Shown piece by piece: positions 25,019 to 32,516 of a stretch of 64,000 bases of DNA. The notes beneath the pieces were generated by a model. That model saw only the letters and a program-made list of their open reading frames with translations, had not been told where the DNA came from and did no database searches. Each line of letters begins with the position of its first letter. Position 1 is the first letter of the stretch. The position numbers were made by a program, and so were the translations under genes. The DNA comes from an uncultured Eubacteriales bacterium (GTDB lineage: Bacteria; Bacillota; Clostridia; Oscillospirales; Acutalibacteraceae), in NCBI GenBank assembly GCA_934486895.1, contig CAKSQZ010000006.1, forward strand, positions 10,934 through 74,933, written 5' to 3'.

Positions 25019-27119
25019 TCTCGGATACTTTCTTTTTCTTTCTCTCTGTTTTTTTCTCGAAACCGCACTGCTCGTTCAGGCAGACAGTTATGCCGCCGCG
25101 GCGTTTGAACAATGTCTTCCCGCACTTCGGGCATTTCTCGTCTGTCGGCTCGTCCCATGTCATAAAGCCGCAGGCTTTGCCTTTTTCGCAGGCATAATAC
25201 TTATTGCCCTTTGCCGACTTGCGAAGCAGTATTTTACTGCCGCATTTCGGACATTCGCCGGGCATTTCCGTCACGATCGGTTTTGTGTTTTTACACTCGG
25301 GAAATCCGGGACAAGCGAGAAATTTTCCGAATCTGCCCGAACGGACGACCATTTTTCTGCCGCACTTTTCGCAGACGACATCTGTTTCTTCTTCGGGAAC
25401 TTTGATCCTTGTTCCGTCGAGCTTTTTCTCGGCTTCCTTCAATGTCTTATCAAAGCCGCCGTAGAATTTATCCAAAACCTGTGTCCAGCCGATCTCGCCG
25501 TGTTCGACTTCATCGAGCTCGGATTCGATATTCGCTGTGAATTTCAGATCGACAATGTCCGAAAACATATCCTTCATAAGTCCCGTGATTATCTCGCCGA
25601 GCTCTGTCGGTTTGATGGTCTTGGGAGACTTGCGCTCGATTTCTACATAACTGCGCTTGGATATCGTCGAGATAGTCGGAGCATAGGTGCTCGGCCTGCC
25701 GATGCCGTTTTCCTCCATTGCGTGGATAAGCGTTGCTTCGGTGTATCTTGCAGGGGGCTGTGTGAAATGCTGATTCGGCGTGAGAGAATCGAGCGTCAGC
25801 TTGTCGCCCTCCTTCATTTCGGGAAGGGTCGATTCCTCCTCCTTTTCATCATCGGATGCTTCTTCATAAAGCACCGTATAACCGTCGAACTTGACGGAAT
25901 AGCCGCTTGCTTTGAATGTGTAGCCTGCGGCGTCGATATCCACCTTGACGGTGTTGTGCACGCAGACATCCATAAGGCTTGCTATGAAACGCTCCCAGAT
26001 AAGCTTATATAGCTTATACTGATCGGCAGATACCGAATCCTTTATCTGAGCGGGGGTTATAAGCGGATTTGCGGGGCGGATAGCTTCATGAGCATCCTGC
26101 GCGCCTGCAGCCTGCTTGTAATATCTCGCCTTCTGCGGCAGATACTTTTCACCGTAGGTATCGGTGATATACTGCGTGCCGAGGGCACGGGCTTCATCTG
26201 AGATACGCAGACTGTCGGTACGCATATAAGTTATAAGACCGGTCTGACCGATACCTGCGACATTGACGCCTTCATAAAGCTCCTGCGCGATACGCATTGT
26301 GCGTTCGGATGAAAAGCGCAGTCTGCGCGAAGCGTCCTGCTGCAGAGTTGATGTTTTAAACGGAGGTGCAGGAGATTTTTTGCGTGTGCCCTTTTTTACC
26401 GAGCGGACGATATACTCAGCGGTTTTGAGTGTTTCGACTGTTGAAAGTGCGCTTTTTTCATCGGAGATCTTCAGTTTTTTACCGTCCGGTGTGCTGTGGA
26501 GATATGATTTGAATTTCGACCTGCTCTTTTTCAAAACAGCGTCGATCGACCAATATTCCTCAGGATTAAACGCTCTGATCTCGTTTTCACGATCGACTAT
26601 CATTCTGAGGACTGCCGACTGGACACGGCCTGCGCTGAGCCCTCTCTTGACCTTTTTCCAAAGGAACGGGCTCAATTTATAACCCACGATACGGTCAAGA
26701 ATACGGCGCGCCTGCTGAGCGTCTACCAAATTCAGATCGATAGTTCTCGGAGCGGCAATTCCCTTTTGAACGCCGCTTTTGGTTATTTCATTGAATGTGA
26801 CTCGGTTTGGTTCGTTTTCCGACATTCCGAGAATATGGCTGAGATGCCACGATATAGCTTCTCCCTCGCGGTCAGGGTCAGATGCGAGATAAACATAATC
26901 GCTGTTTTTCGCTTTAGCCTTTATCTGCTTGATAACATCCTTTTTATCACGCATTTCGATATAATCGGGCTTGAAATTATTTTCTATATCAACGCCGAGC
27001 TTGGATTTCGGCAGATCCCTTACATGGCCTACCGACGGGATAACCTCATAATCCTGCCCGAGATATTTTTGTATGGTTTTTGCCTTGGAGATCGACTCGA
27101 CAATAACGAGTTTTGACAT
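25008..27119 (-). CDS. topA: DNA topoisomerase I
   Basis: Type IA topoisomerase that relaxes negative supercoils through a tyrosine-DNA link. The 703-residue protein has an N-terminal Toprim domain (LVIVESISKAKTIQKYLG; later DPDREGEAISWH), the active tyrosine in GLITYMRTDS near residue 300, and three C-terminal four-Cys zinc ribbons (from about residue 590). I prefer the ATG at 27119, 9 nt after AAAGGA, over one 9 nt upstream with no spacing. It lies 20 nt after dprA. Confidence 0.97.
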   Translation of the reverse strand: MSKLVIVESISKAKTIQKYLGQDYEVIPSVGHVRDLPKSKLGVDIENNFKPDYIEMRDKKDVIKQIKAKAKNSDYVYLASDPDREGEAISWHLSHILGMSENEPNRVTFNEITKSGVQKGIAAPRTIDLNLVDAQQARRILDRIVGYKLSPFLWKKVKRGLSAGRVQSAVLRMIVDRENEIRAFNPEEYWSIDAVLKKSRSKFKSYLHSTPDGKKLKISDEKSALSTVETLKTAEYIVRSVKKGTRKKSPAPPFKTSTLQQDASRRLRFSSERTMRIAQELYEGVNVAGIGQTGLITYMRTDSLRISDEARALGTQYITDTYGEKYLPQKARYYKQAAGAQDAHEAIRPANPLITPAQIKDSVSADQYKLYKLIWERFIASLMDVCVHNTVKVDIDAAGYTFKASGYSVKFDGYTVLYEEASDDEKEEESTLPEMKEGDKLTLDSLTPNQHFTQPPARYTEATLIHAMEENGIGRPSTYAPTISTISKRSYVEIERKSPKTIKPTELGEIITGLMKDMFSDIVDLKFTANIESELDEVEHGEIGWTQVLDKFYGGFDKTLKEAEKKLDGTRIKVPEEETDVVCEKCGRKMVVRSGRFGKFLACPGFPECKNTKPIVTEMPGECPKCGSKILLRKSAKGNKYYACEKGKACGFMTWDEPTDEKCPKCGKTLFKRRGGITVCLNEQCGFEKKTERKKKKVSENDN

Positions 27120-27139
27120 TGCGGTCATTCCTTTCGTTC

Positions 27140-28357
27140 TTACGCTTTTTCGTATCTTCCGCCGGAGCACGGTCTTATGAGGCCTTCCATTTCGAGCTCG
27201 GTCAGAGCGACCATTGCATCGGCAGGATCTATTTCAAGTTTATCTATTATTTTATCAATATTTATCGGTTCGTTTGTGAAAAAGCTGTAAATTTTTTGAT
27301 TGATGCCCGAAAGATTTGGTTCGGGCTTCGGTTTATCGTCGGCTCGGTCCGGCGTTTTGTCGGCGTTTGCCGCCTTGTCTGCCTTTTTGGGTTTATTGCG
27401 GTTTTCGAGCTTTCGAAAGATCTCTTTAAACATAATGTCCTCTCCGAGAGGAGTATATGAATTTTCAAAGTTCAGTTTATGCGGATATTCGCTCATGTAT
27501 TCTGCGACAATATCGTGCGGTGTGTAGACGGGATAAGCGCCGTCCTCCAGAAGGCGGTTGTTGCCCGAATACTCTGCGGAGTTTATCGACCCGGGTATTG
27601 CGAAAACATCCTTGCCCTGCTCGAGCGCATGATCGACGGTGATCAGCGCACCGCTTCTTTTCGGCGCTTCTATGACGAGCGCCGCAAGACTCAGAGCCGA
27701 CATCAGGCGGTTTCTTATCGGAAATGAGAAAGGCGACGGTCTTGAAAGAGGCTGCATTTCGCTTATGACAGCACCGTTTTCGGCGACCGCTCTTCTTATC
27801 TTTTCATTTTGCGGCAGATAGTAACAGCTAAGGCCGCAGCCCATAACGATGACCGACTTTGCACCTGCGTTTAGAGCGCCTTTTGACGCCGCTATATCAC
27901 AGCCGACCGCGCCGCCGCTGACTATCATCATTCCGCATCTCGAAAGGCGGTAGCCGAGCGTTCCCGCGATGGCTGTTCCGAGATTTGAGCATTTTCTTGT
28001 TCCGACAACGGCTATTGCGGCTTCGTCATCAATATCGGGGAGCGTTCCTCTGACATAGAGGACAGCCGGCGGATTTTTTATTCTGATAAGCCTTGCCGGA
28101 TAATTTTCATCTTCCGGAGTGATTATATCGTATCTGCGTTCTTCACAGTGCTTTATGATCGCATCGGAGTTTTTGATATTCGTGTTGTGAAGCTTCGCTA
28201 TATCCTCGGAGCTTAAAAACCGACATTCCTTCCAGCCCTTCACTCCGGCTTTATAAAAATCTTTTGCGCTGTCGTAGTTTTCGAGCGCTCTCATAATTTT
28301 GGCGGAGCCGTAGCCGAAAACATTTTGAAGCCAGATCCAATATCTTGCGTTTTTCAT
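27140..28357 (-). CDS. dprA: DNA processing protein DprA/Smf
   Basis: DprA loads RecA on incoming single-stranded DNA in natural transformation. The 405-residue protein has an N-terminal helix-hairpin region, the Rossmann-fold core with VGTRKCSNLG near residue 115 and FPIRNRLMSALS near 211, a Lys/Asp-rich linker (about 320-345) and a C-terminal winged helix. The usual GARGID motif reads GAVGCD here, so the conserved Arg and Ile are changed. It sits 10 nt after the methyltransferase gene and 20 nt before topA, a common order. Competence itself cannot be judged from this window. Confidence 0.93.
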   Translation of the reverse strand: MKNARYWIWLQNVFGYGSAKIMRALENYDSAKDFYKAGVKGWKECRFLSSEDIAKLHNTNIKNSDAIIKHCEERRYDIITPEDENYPARLIRIKNPPAVLYVRGTLPDIDDEAAIAVVGTRKCSNLGTAIAGTLGYRLSRCGMMIVSGGAVGCDIAASKGALNAGAKSVIVMGCGLSCYYLPQNEKIRRAVAENGAVISEMQPLSRPSPFSFPIRNRLMSALSLAALVIEAPKRSGALITVDHALEQGKDVFAIPGSINSAEYSGNNRLLEDGAYPVYTPHDIVAEYMSEYPHKLNFENSYTPLGEDIMFKEIFRKLENRNKPKKADKAANADKTPDRADDKPKPEPNLSGINQKIYSFFTNEPINIDKIIDKLEIDPADAMVALTELEMEGLIRPCSGGRYEKA

Positions 28358-28367
28358 ATTTGCGACC

Positions 28368-29150
28368 TCACAGCATCATTGCATAGCAAAGGATCGCCGC
28401 CGCCGCATGGGCATTGAGCGATTCGGCTCTGCCTGCCATGGGTATGGTGATCATACTGCCGCACCGAGCGACAATATCATCATCAAGCCCGTTTGCCTCG
28501 TTGCCGATAAGGACTGCGCTTCCCTTTTCAAAAGTTATATCGCTTACCGGCAAAGCATCCGCCACGGGGACGGAAGCATAAGTCTTAATGCCGAGAGAGC
28601 CGAGCGTATCGAGCATTTCATCGGCTGTTTTAAACGAGCTGACATTCATTCTGAAAAAAGCTCCCATCGACGCTCTTTGAGCTTTTGGATTGCAAATATC
28701 GCAGCCGCCGCAAACTATCATTCCCGACAGTCCGAGTGCTTCCGCCGTTCTTGCACAACCGCCGAGATTCGAGGGGTCCTGTGTATTCACAAGGACTATA
28801 TACTTACCGAGCGGATCGAGCTTTGCGGTGTTTTCCGGAATTTTCAAAACCCCGATCACACCCTGCGGCGAGACAGTGTCGGACATCTTTTTCATTATCT
28901 CGGCGGTGACAATATAAACATCGGCGGCATTTTCGCGCAGGCGGATATACTCCGCTTCATGCTCGCGCACAAACTTTTCTGTTGCGAAAACACGCAAAAA
29001 GCACAGACCGCTTTCGACAGCATCCACACACAGCCTTAGGCCCTCAACGGCGTATTCTCCGCATTCTCTGCGGTATGCAGAGAAGCTGAGCAAACGAGCC
29101 GCCTGCTTGACCTTTTCATTGTTTTTCGCACTGATATTTACGACCGCCAC
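28368..29150 (-). CDS. TrmH/SpoU-family RNA 2'-O-methyltransferase
   Basis: A 260-residue SPOUT methyltransferase, probably acting on rRNA ribose (RlmB-like) with S-adenosylmethionine. The three family motifs are present: NTQDPSNLGGCARTAEALG near residue 122, LIGNEANGL near 213 and IPMAGRAESLNAHAAAAI near 234. An N-terminal substrate-binding domain occupies residues 1-95. The start is a GTG at 29150 with GGAGG 9 nt ahead. It opens the 16-gene string, just past the rplT terminator, with no clear promoter between. The exact target nucleotide is not predictable. Confidence 0.9.
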   Translation of the reverse strand: MAVVNISAKNNEKVKQAARLLSFSAYRRECGEYAVEGLRLCVDAVESGLCFLRVFATEKFVREHEAEYIRLRENAADVYIVTAEIMKKMSDTVSPQGVIGVLKIPENTAKLDPLGKYIVLVNTQDPSNLGGCARTAEALGLSGMIVCGGCDICNPKAQRASMGAFFRMNVSSFKTADEMLDTLGSLGIKTYASVPVADALPVSDITFEKGSAVLIGNEANGLDDDIVARCGSMITIPMAGRAESLNAHAAAAILCYAMML

Positions 29151-29186
29151 CTATCGTCACCTCCGAAATCACAGAAAATCTAAACC

Positions 29187-29220
29187 AAAAACGCACCCGA
29201 AGCCTACTGATTTCGGGTGC
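29187..29220 (-). terminator. Terminator of infC-rpmI-rplT
   Basis: On the mRNA strand GCACCCGAA and TTCGGGTGC form a 9-bp stem with a 10-nt loop, followed by GTTTTTGGTTT. It starts 10 nt after the rplT stop and lies 37 nt before the next gene. Confidence 0.85.
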
Positions 29221-29230
29221 ATAATAAAAC

Positions 29231-29587
29231 TTATTTAAGGGCAGCTTTAGCAGTGTCTGTGAGTGCTGTAAAAGCAGCGGCATCACTTACTGCAAGCTCT
29301 GCAAGCATTTTGCGGTTCATTACGATACCGGCTTTTTTAAGACCGTTCATGAAGGTTGAATAGTTCATACCGTTCTGCTTAGCAGCCGCGCTGATACGAG
29401 TGATCCACAGTCTGCGGAAATCTCTCTTTCTCTGCTTACGGCCGATATATGCATAGTTGCCGGATTTCATAACAGCTTCTTTAGCCGTCTTGAAAAGCTT
29501 GTGCTTAGAGCCGAAATAGCCCTTAGCAAGCTTTAAAACTTTATTTCTTCTTTTGCGCGTCATCATTGCGCCTTTAACTCTTGCCAT
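29231..29587 (-). CDS. rplT: 50S ribosomal protein L20
   Basis: L20 is needed for early 50S assembly and in Bacillus represses the infC-rpmI-rplT operon by binding its leader. The 118-residue protein starts MARVKGAMMTRKRRNKVLKL and contains KRDFRRLWITRISAAAKQNG and YSTFMNGLKKAGI, all typical. It follows rpmI by 38 nt and is followed by a terminator. Confidence 0.97.
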   Translation of the reverse strand: MARVKGAMMTRKRRNKVLKLAKGYFGSKHKLFKTAKEAVMKSGNYAYIGRKQRKRDFRRLWITRISAAAKQNGMNYSTFMNGLKKAGIVMNRKMLAELAVSDAAAFTALTDTAKAALK

Positions 29588-29625
29588 TTATTATCTTTCC
29601 TTTCTCTAGCAAATTAGATATAAGC

Positions 29626-29823
29626 TTATTTATACGGGATAAGGCGCTTGATCTGAGCTTCGTTCGTTACATCTGCAATAACGCCTTTGCGCAGATTTCT
29701 CTTTCTCTTGGTAGTCTTCTTGTTAAGAATGTGAGATTTGTACGCATGAGCGCGTTTGACCTTGCCAGAGCTTGTAAGCTTAAAGCGCTTTTTAGCGCCG
29801 CTGTGAGTCTTGATCTTCGGCAT
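29626..29823 (-). CDS. rpmI: 50S ribosomal protein L35
   Basis: L35 is a small basic 50S protein. The 65-residue sequence starts MPKIKTHSGAKKRFKLT and has KSHILNKKTTKRKRNLRK, matching the family along its length. It lies between infC (28 nt) and rplT (38 nt). Confidence 0.97.
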   Translation of the reverse strand: MPKIKTHSGAKKRFKLTSSGKVKRAHAYKSHILNKKTTKRKRNLRKGVIADVTNEAQIKRLIPYK

Positions 29824-29851
29824 TTTTAGTTCCTCCTTGAGATTGAATGTT

Positions 29852-30367
29852 TTAGTTTTTCTTCGGTGACAAGAACATCTGCATAGTTCTGCCTTCCATC
29901 TTCGGCTGTTTCTCTATGCTTGAAAACTCATCGCAAGCCTGCGCGAATCTGTTCATCGTTTCTGTGCCGAGCTCAGGATGACCGAGCTCTCTTCCGCGGA
30001 AACGGATAAACACCTTTACTTTATCGCCGTCTGCGATAAAGCGCTCGGCATGCTTGACCTTAGTGTTGAAATCATGCACATCGATATTGAGACCGAGCTT
30101 GATCTCCTTGATACGGATGATCTTCTGGCTCTTTCTGGCTTCCTTTTCACGCTTGGACTGCTCAAACCGAAACTTGCCGTAATCCATGATCTTGCACACG
30201 GGCGGAACCGCATTCGGCGCGATCTTGACAAGGTCGAGGTTTGCCGCCTCTGCCATTTCCTGCGCTTTTGCTGTCGGAACGACACCGACCTGATTGCCCT
30301 GCGCGTCGATCAGTCTTACTTCTTTGTCTCTGATCTGTTCATTGATGAAATGCTCTTGCTTGCTGAT
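29852..30367 (-). CDS. infC: Translation initiation factor IF-3, apparent AUC start
   Basis: IF-3 binds the 30S subunit, prevents 50S joining and rejects non-standard start codons. The protein (171 residues if begun at ATC 30367, reading SKQEHFINEQIRDKEVRL) has the N-domain, the Lys/Arg-rich linker FEQSKREKEARKSQK and the C-domain with RFRGRELGHPELG. No ATG, GTG or TTG lies near the N-terminal homology, but GGAGG lies 9 nt before the in-frame ATC. infC of E. coli and Bacillus uses AUU as an autoregulatory start, so AUC here is plausible. An L20-type leader precedes it. Confidence 0.92.
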   Translation of the reverse strand: MSKQEHFINEQIRDKEVRLIDAQGNQVGVVPTAKAQEMAEAANLDLVKIAPNAVPPVCKIMDYGKFRFEQSKREKEARKSQKIIRIKEIKLGLNIDVHDFNTKVKHAERFIADGDKVKVFIRFRGRELGHPELGTETMNRFAQACDEFSSIEKQPKMEGRTMQMFLSPKKN

Positions 30368-30504
30368 AAATACACACCTCCGAAATATGATGGCAACAAA
30401 AAACGGGCGAAATAATCCGCCCGCAATAATCCCATTGATAAGGTTATTGACCACCGGCAGCTTTCGCTCCGAGGTGAGAACCGGACGGCTCTTCTTTGTT
30501 GTCT
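30368..30504 (-). promoter_or_regulatory. L20-type leader of infC-rpmI-rplT with attenuator
   Basis: About 137 nt separate the promoter from infC. The leader ends in an intrinsic terminator (30397-30423) directly before the infC ribosome binding site, the layout of Bacillota L20 leaders in which L20 binding promotes early termination. I recognise the layout rather than every conserved base. Confidence 0.65.
30397..30423 (-). terminator. Attenuator before infC
   Basis: On the mRNA strand CGGGCG and CGCCCG pair around an 8-nt loop and are followed by TTTTTTG. It ends about 16 nt before GGAGG of infC. Confidence 0.75.
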
Positions 30505-30510
30505 TTGCAT

Positions 30511-30539
30511 ATTTTATCACTTGTGAACGCGTTTGTCAA
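30511..30539 (-). promoter_or_regulatory. Sigma-A promoter of infC operon
   Basis: TTGACA (30534-30539) and TAAAAT (30511-30516) on the minus strand are 17 bp apart. AT-rich DNA with A- and T-runs lies upstream. Confidence 0.85.
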
Positions 30540-30586
30540 GCGGTTTTCAAAAATAAAATAAAAATATTTTTTAGCGGTTAAAACAG

Positions 30587-30615
30587 TTGACTAAACGCAA
30601 AATATATTATAAAAT
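30587..30615 (+). promoter_or_regulatory. Sigma-A promoter of the DUF1292 gene
   Basis: TTGACT (30587-30592) and TAAAAT (30610-30615) are 17 bp apart on the plus strand, 35 nt before the ATG. It is divergent from the infC promoter. Confidence 0.8.
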
Positions 30616-30649
30616 ATAATTAGAAAAAGCAAAAAAGGAGCGTTCCCCG

Positions 30650-30937
30650 ATGCAGGACGATTATAAGCCCGATATTATTTCTCTGACCGATGAAAACGGC
30701 GAAGAATTTTCACTTGAAGTGCTGGACGCCATTGATCTCGAGGGAGAGCATTATCTTGCTCTTGTTCCCGCAGGAAAGGACGCCGATAAGGACGACGGCA
30801 CGCTTGTTGTTCTTAAAGAAGTCTATGACGACGGCGAATTTTACTACGAAGAGATTGAAGATGACGATGAATATAATGAAGTCGGCGATATTTTTGCAGA
30901 GCGTCTTAAAGAGTTTTACGAAGTAGACAGAGACTGA
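30650..30937 (+). CDS. DUF1292 family acidic protein
   Basis: A 95-residue, strongly acidic protein (YrzB-like, DUF1292) whose function is not known. It shows the usual pattern ISLTDENGEEFSLEVLD, YLALVPAG and an acidic end with EEIEDDDEYNEV. The ATG at 30650 is 9 nt after AAGGAG. The 6S RNA begins only a few bases after its stop, so the RNA may be cut from this transcript. Confidence 0.88.
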   Translation: MQDDYKPDIISLTDENGEEFSLEVLDAIDLEGEHYLALVPAGKDADKDDGTLVVLKEVYDDGEFYYEEIEDDDEYNEVGDIFAERLKEFYEVDRD

Positions 30938-30941
30938 TCTT

Positions 30942-31130
30942 CTCCTGCCCTGTTCGTGTATCTCACCGCGCATATAACCCTACACTTGTATTAAAGGGAG
31001 TCCGGTCTCCGACGGCGGGTCCTGCAGGCCTCCCCGATATTATCGGGATGTTGGAAGCGCAAAACCGTTGGGAGGATACCCACCTGTCAGTTTTGCAGGT
31101 TATACTTCTTGCGGTGTTTTGCGGCAGGGC
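30942..31130 (+). ncRNA. ssrS: 6S RNA
   Basis: 6S RNA binds the sigma-A RNA polymerase holoenzyme by imitating an open promoter. CCTGCC at 30944-30949 pairs with GGCAGG at 31123-31128, and CACCGC with GCGGTG closes the next part of the long rod. Blocks known from clostridial 6S RNAs are visible: GGTCCTGCAGGCCTCC, GGAGGATACCCACCTG and TACTTCTTGCGG. The length of about 190 nt fits. An intrinsic terminator follows at 31147. No clear separate promoter lies in the few bases after the DUF1292 gene. Confidence 0.88.
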
Positions 31131-31146
31131 GGGTATAACTGAAATC

Positions 31147-31183
31147 TTAAGCGGCGGTAGTGTTTATCGCCGCTTAAATTTTT
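31147..31183 (+). terminator. Terminator after 6S RNA
   Basis: TTAAGCGGCG pairs perfectly with CGCCGCTTAA over an 11-nt loop, then ATTTTT. The T-run ends just where the next reading frame opens. Confidence 0.85.
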
Positions 31184-31682
31184 GCCGAAAGGACTGATAA
31201 TCACGGAAAAGCACAATATTGCACCTGTTTTTGATAAAAACTCAAGAATTTTAATACTGGGTTCTTTCCCGTCTGTTAAGTCACGGCAGCAGCAGTTTTT
31301 TTACGGACATCCGCAAAACCGCTTTTGGAAGATGCTTGCCGCTGTTTTCAATGAAAAAGTGCCTGCCGATATTCCCGAAAAGACCGCTCTTTTACTAAAT
31401 CACGGTATTGCACTTTGGGATGTTGTCGGAAGCTGCGACATCAAGGGATCGTCGGACAGCAGTATTAAAAACGCTGTGCCGAACGACCTTGGGAAAATCC
31501 TCGGCTGCGCCGAGATCAAACGGATAATAACAAACGGACAGACCGCTCACAGGCTTTATCTGAAACTCATCAAAAACGATATAGGAATAGACGATATATG
31601 CATGCCATCGACAAGTCCCGCAAACGCCGCCTGCTCGCTCGAACAGCTTATTTCGCTTTGGAGCGGGGCACTTTTATTCTGA
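31182..31682 (+). CDS. DNA-deoxyinosine glycosylase, UDG superfamily; start unclear
   Basis: A base-excision repair enzyme of the uracil-DNA glycosylase superfamily, similar to the hypoxanthine-removing group. Visible blocks are ILILGSFPSVKSR (motif 1 region), FFYGHPQNRFWKML and MPSTSPANAA near the end. Length about 160 residues. The family usually begins just before ITEKH, but no ATG, GTG or TTG is there: AAAGGA is followed by CTG ATA ATC ACG. The first standard codon is a TTG at 31182 inside the terminator T-run, without a ribosome binding site. Likely starts are ATC 31200 or ATA 31197. The 3' end overlaps the convergent alkylation-repair gene by 35 bp. Confidence 0.8.
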   Translation: MPKGLIITEKHNIAPVFDKNSRILILGSFPSVKSRQQQFFYGHPQNRFWKMLAAVFNEKVPADIPEKTALLLNHGIALWDVVGSCDIKGSSDSSIKNAVPNDLGKILGCAEIKRIITNGQTAHRLYLKLIKNDIGIDDICMPSTSPANAACSLEQLISLWSGALLF

Positions 31683-32370
31683 ATGTCTTTAAATATGCTT
31701 TTTGTTCGGCGGTCAGCCTCAGGCTTTCGACCGCCTTTTGTATTGCTTTATTATGAGTCCAAGGCTCCAAAACGGCGTTTTCTATATAAGGCAGAGTCGA
31801 TTCGTACTGCTTTGCGAGCAGTGTTGCGAAATACCATGCGATCATCATTTTGATATAGTATTCATCCGATGAGACGGCGGCGACTTTTCGAAGATACTTT
31901 TCATCAAAAAGATCATCGGCAAACCGGCGCATGAGCTCGCCTATCGCAAAACGTACGGTGTATGTCTTATCGCTGTCAAGCCACCTATCTATATAGGAAA
32001 GCAGTTTTTCGGGTTGTTTTGAAAATGCTTTCGGGTTTATCATGTCGCAAGTCGCCCAGTTGTCGATATACGGCAGGAACCGCTCCAGCTGTGATACGGT
32101 TTCGTCGAAATCGGAATTATAACAAATAAGCATTGCGTGAAGATTGTTTTGTTCATAATATTCATGCGGAAGATCATTCAAAAATTCATCATATCCGCCG
32201 TCTTTGAATATCGTCTTGGCATATGCCCTGAGAGACGGAACACGGACGCCTATGATTGTGTTTTTATCCACTGTCGGCATAAGCGAGGCGTGAAAATCTC
32301 TGTACTGCTCATCACGCATCTCAAAAAGATGAGCAGTTATTTTTTTACTGTAATCACTGTTTTGTTTCAT
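31648..32370 (-). CDS. DNA alkylation repair protein, AlkD-like
   Basis: A 240-residue HEAT-repeat-like glycosylase of the AlkD group, which removes bulky or positively charged alkylated bases. Marks are GVRVPSLRAYAK near residue 41, LPYIDNWATCDMINPKAF near 99-116 and IAWYFATLLAK near 178. AGAGG precedes the ATG at 32370. It faces the deoxyinosine glycosylase and overlaps its end, so two unrelated base-repair genes meet tail to tail. Confidence 0.88.
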   Translation of the reverse strand: MKQNSDYSKKITAHLFEMRDEQYRDFHASLMPTVDKNTIIGVRVPSLRAYAKTIFKDGGYDEFLNDLPHEYYEQNNLHAMLICYNSDFDETVSQLERFLPYIDNWATCDMINPKAFSKQPEKLLSYIDRWLDSDKTYTVRFAIGELMRRFADDLFDEKYLRKVAAVSSDEYYIKMMIAWYFATLLAKQYESTLPYIENAVLEPWTHNKAIQKAVESLRLTAEQKAYLKTFRIKVPRSKAK

Positions 32371-32453
32371 ATTATGTTACCTCTTTGCTCAAATTGTATC
32401 ACAAATCGTCAATCTGCACAATAATTTAATTTCAATTTTTACGCTCTGGCAAA

Positions 32454-32482
32454 TTGAATTATATTTGCAGTCATTGTATAAT
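32454..32482 (+). promoter_or_regulatory. Sigma-A promoter of the solute-binding protein gene
   Basis: TTGAAT (32454-32459) and a perfect TATAAT (32477-32482) are 17 bp apart, 34 nt before the TTG start. Confidence 0.8.
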
Positions 32483-32516
32483 TAATTTGCAAATATATTT
32501 TAAGGGGTGCTCAACT

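Noticed and set aside
24939..26012. 357-codon plus-strand frame opposite topA and trmFO
   Set aside because: It is antisense to clear, conserved proteins and has no family signature.
31021..31140. Riboswitch or T-box ahead of the deoxyinosine glycosylase
   Set aside because: Pairing of the ends and the conserved blocks identify 6S RNA.
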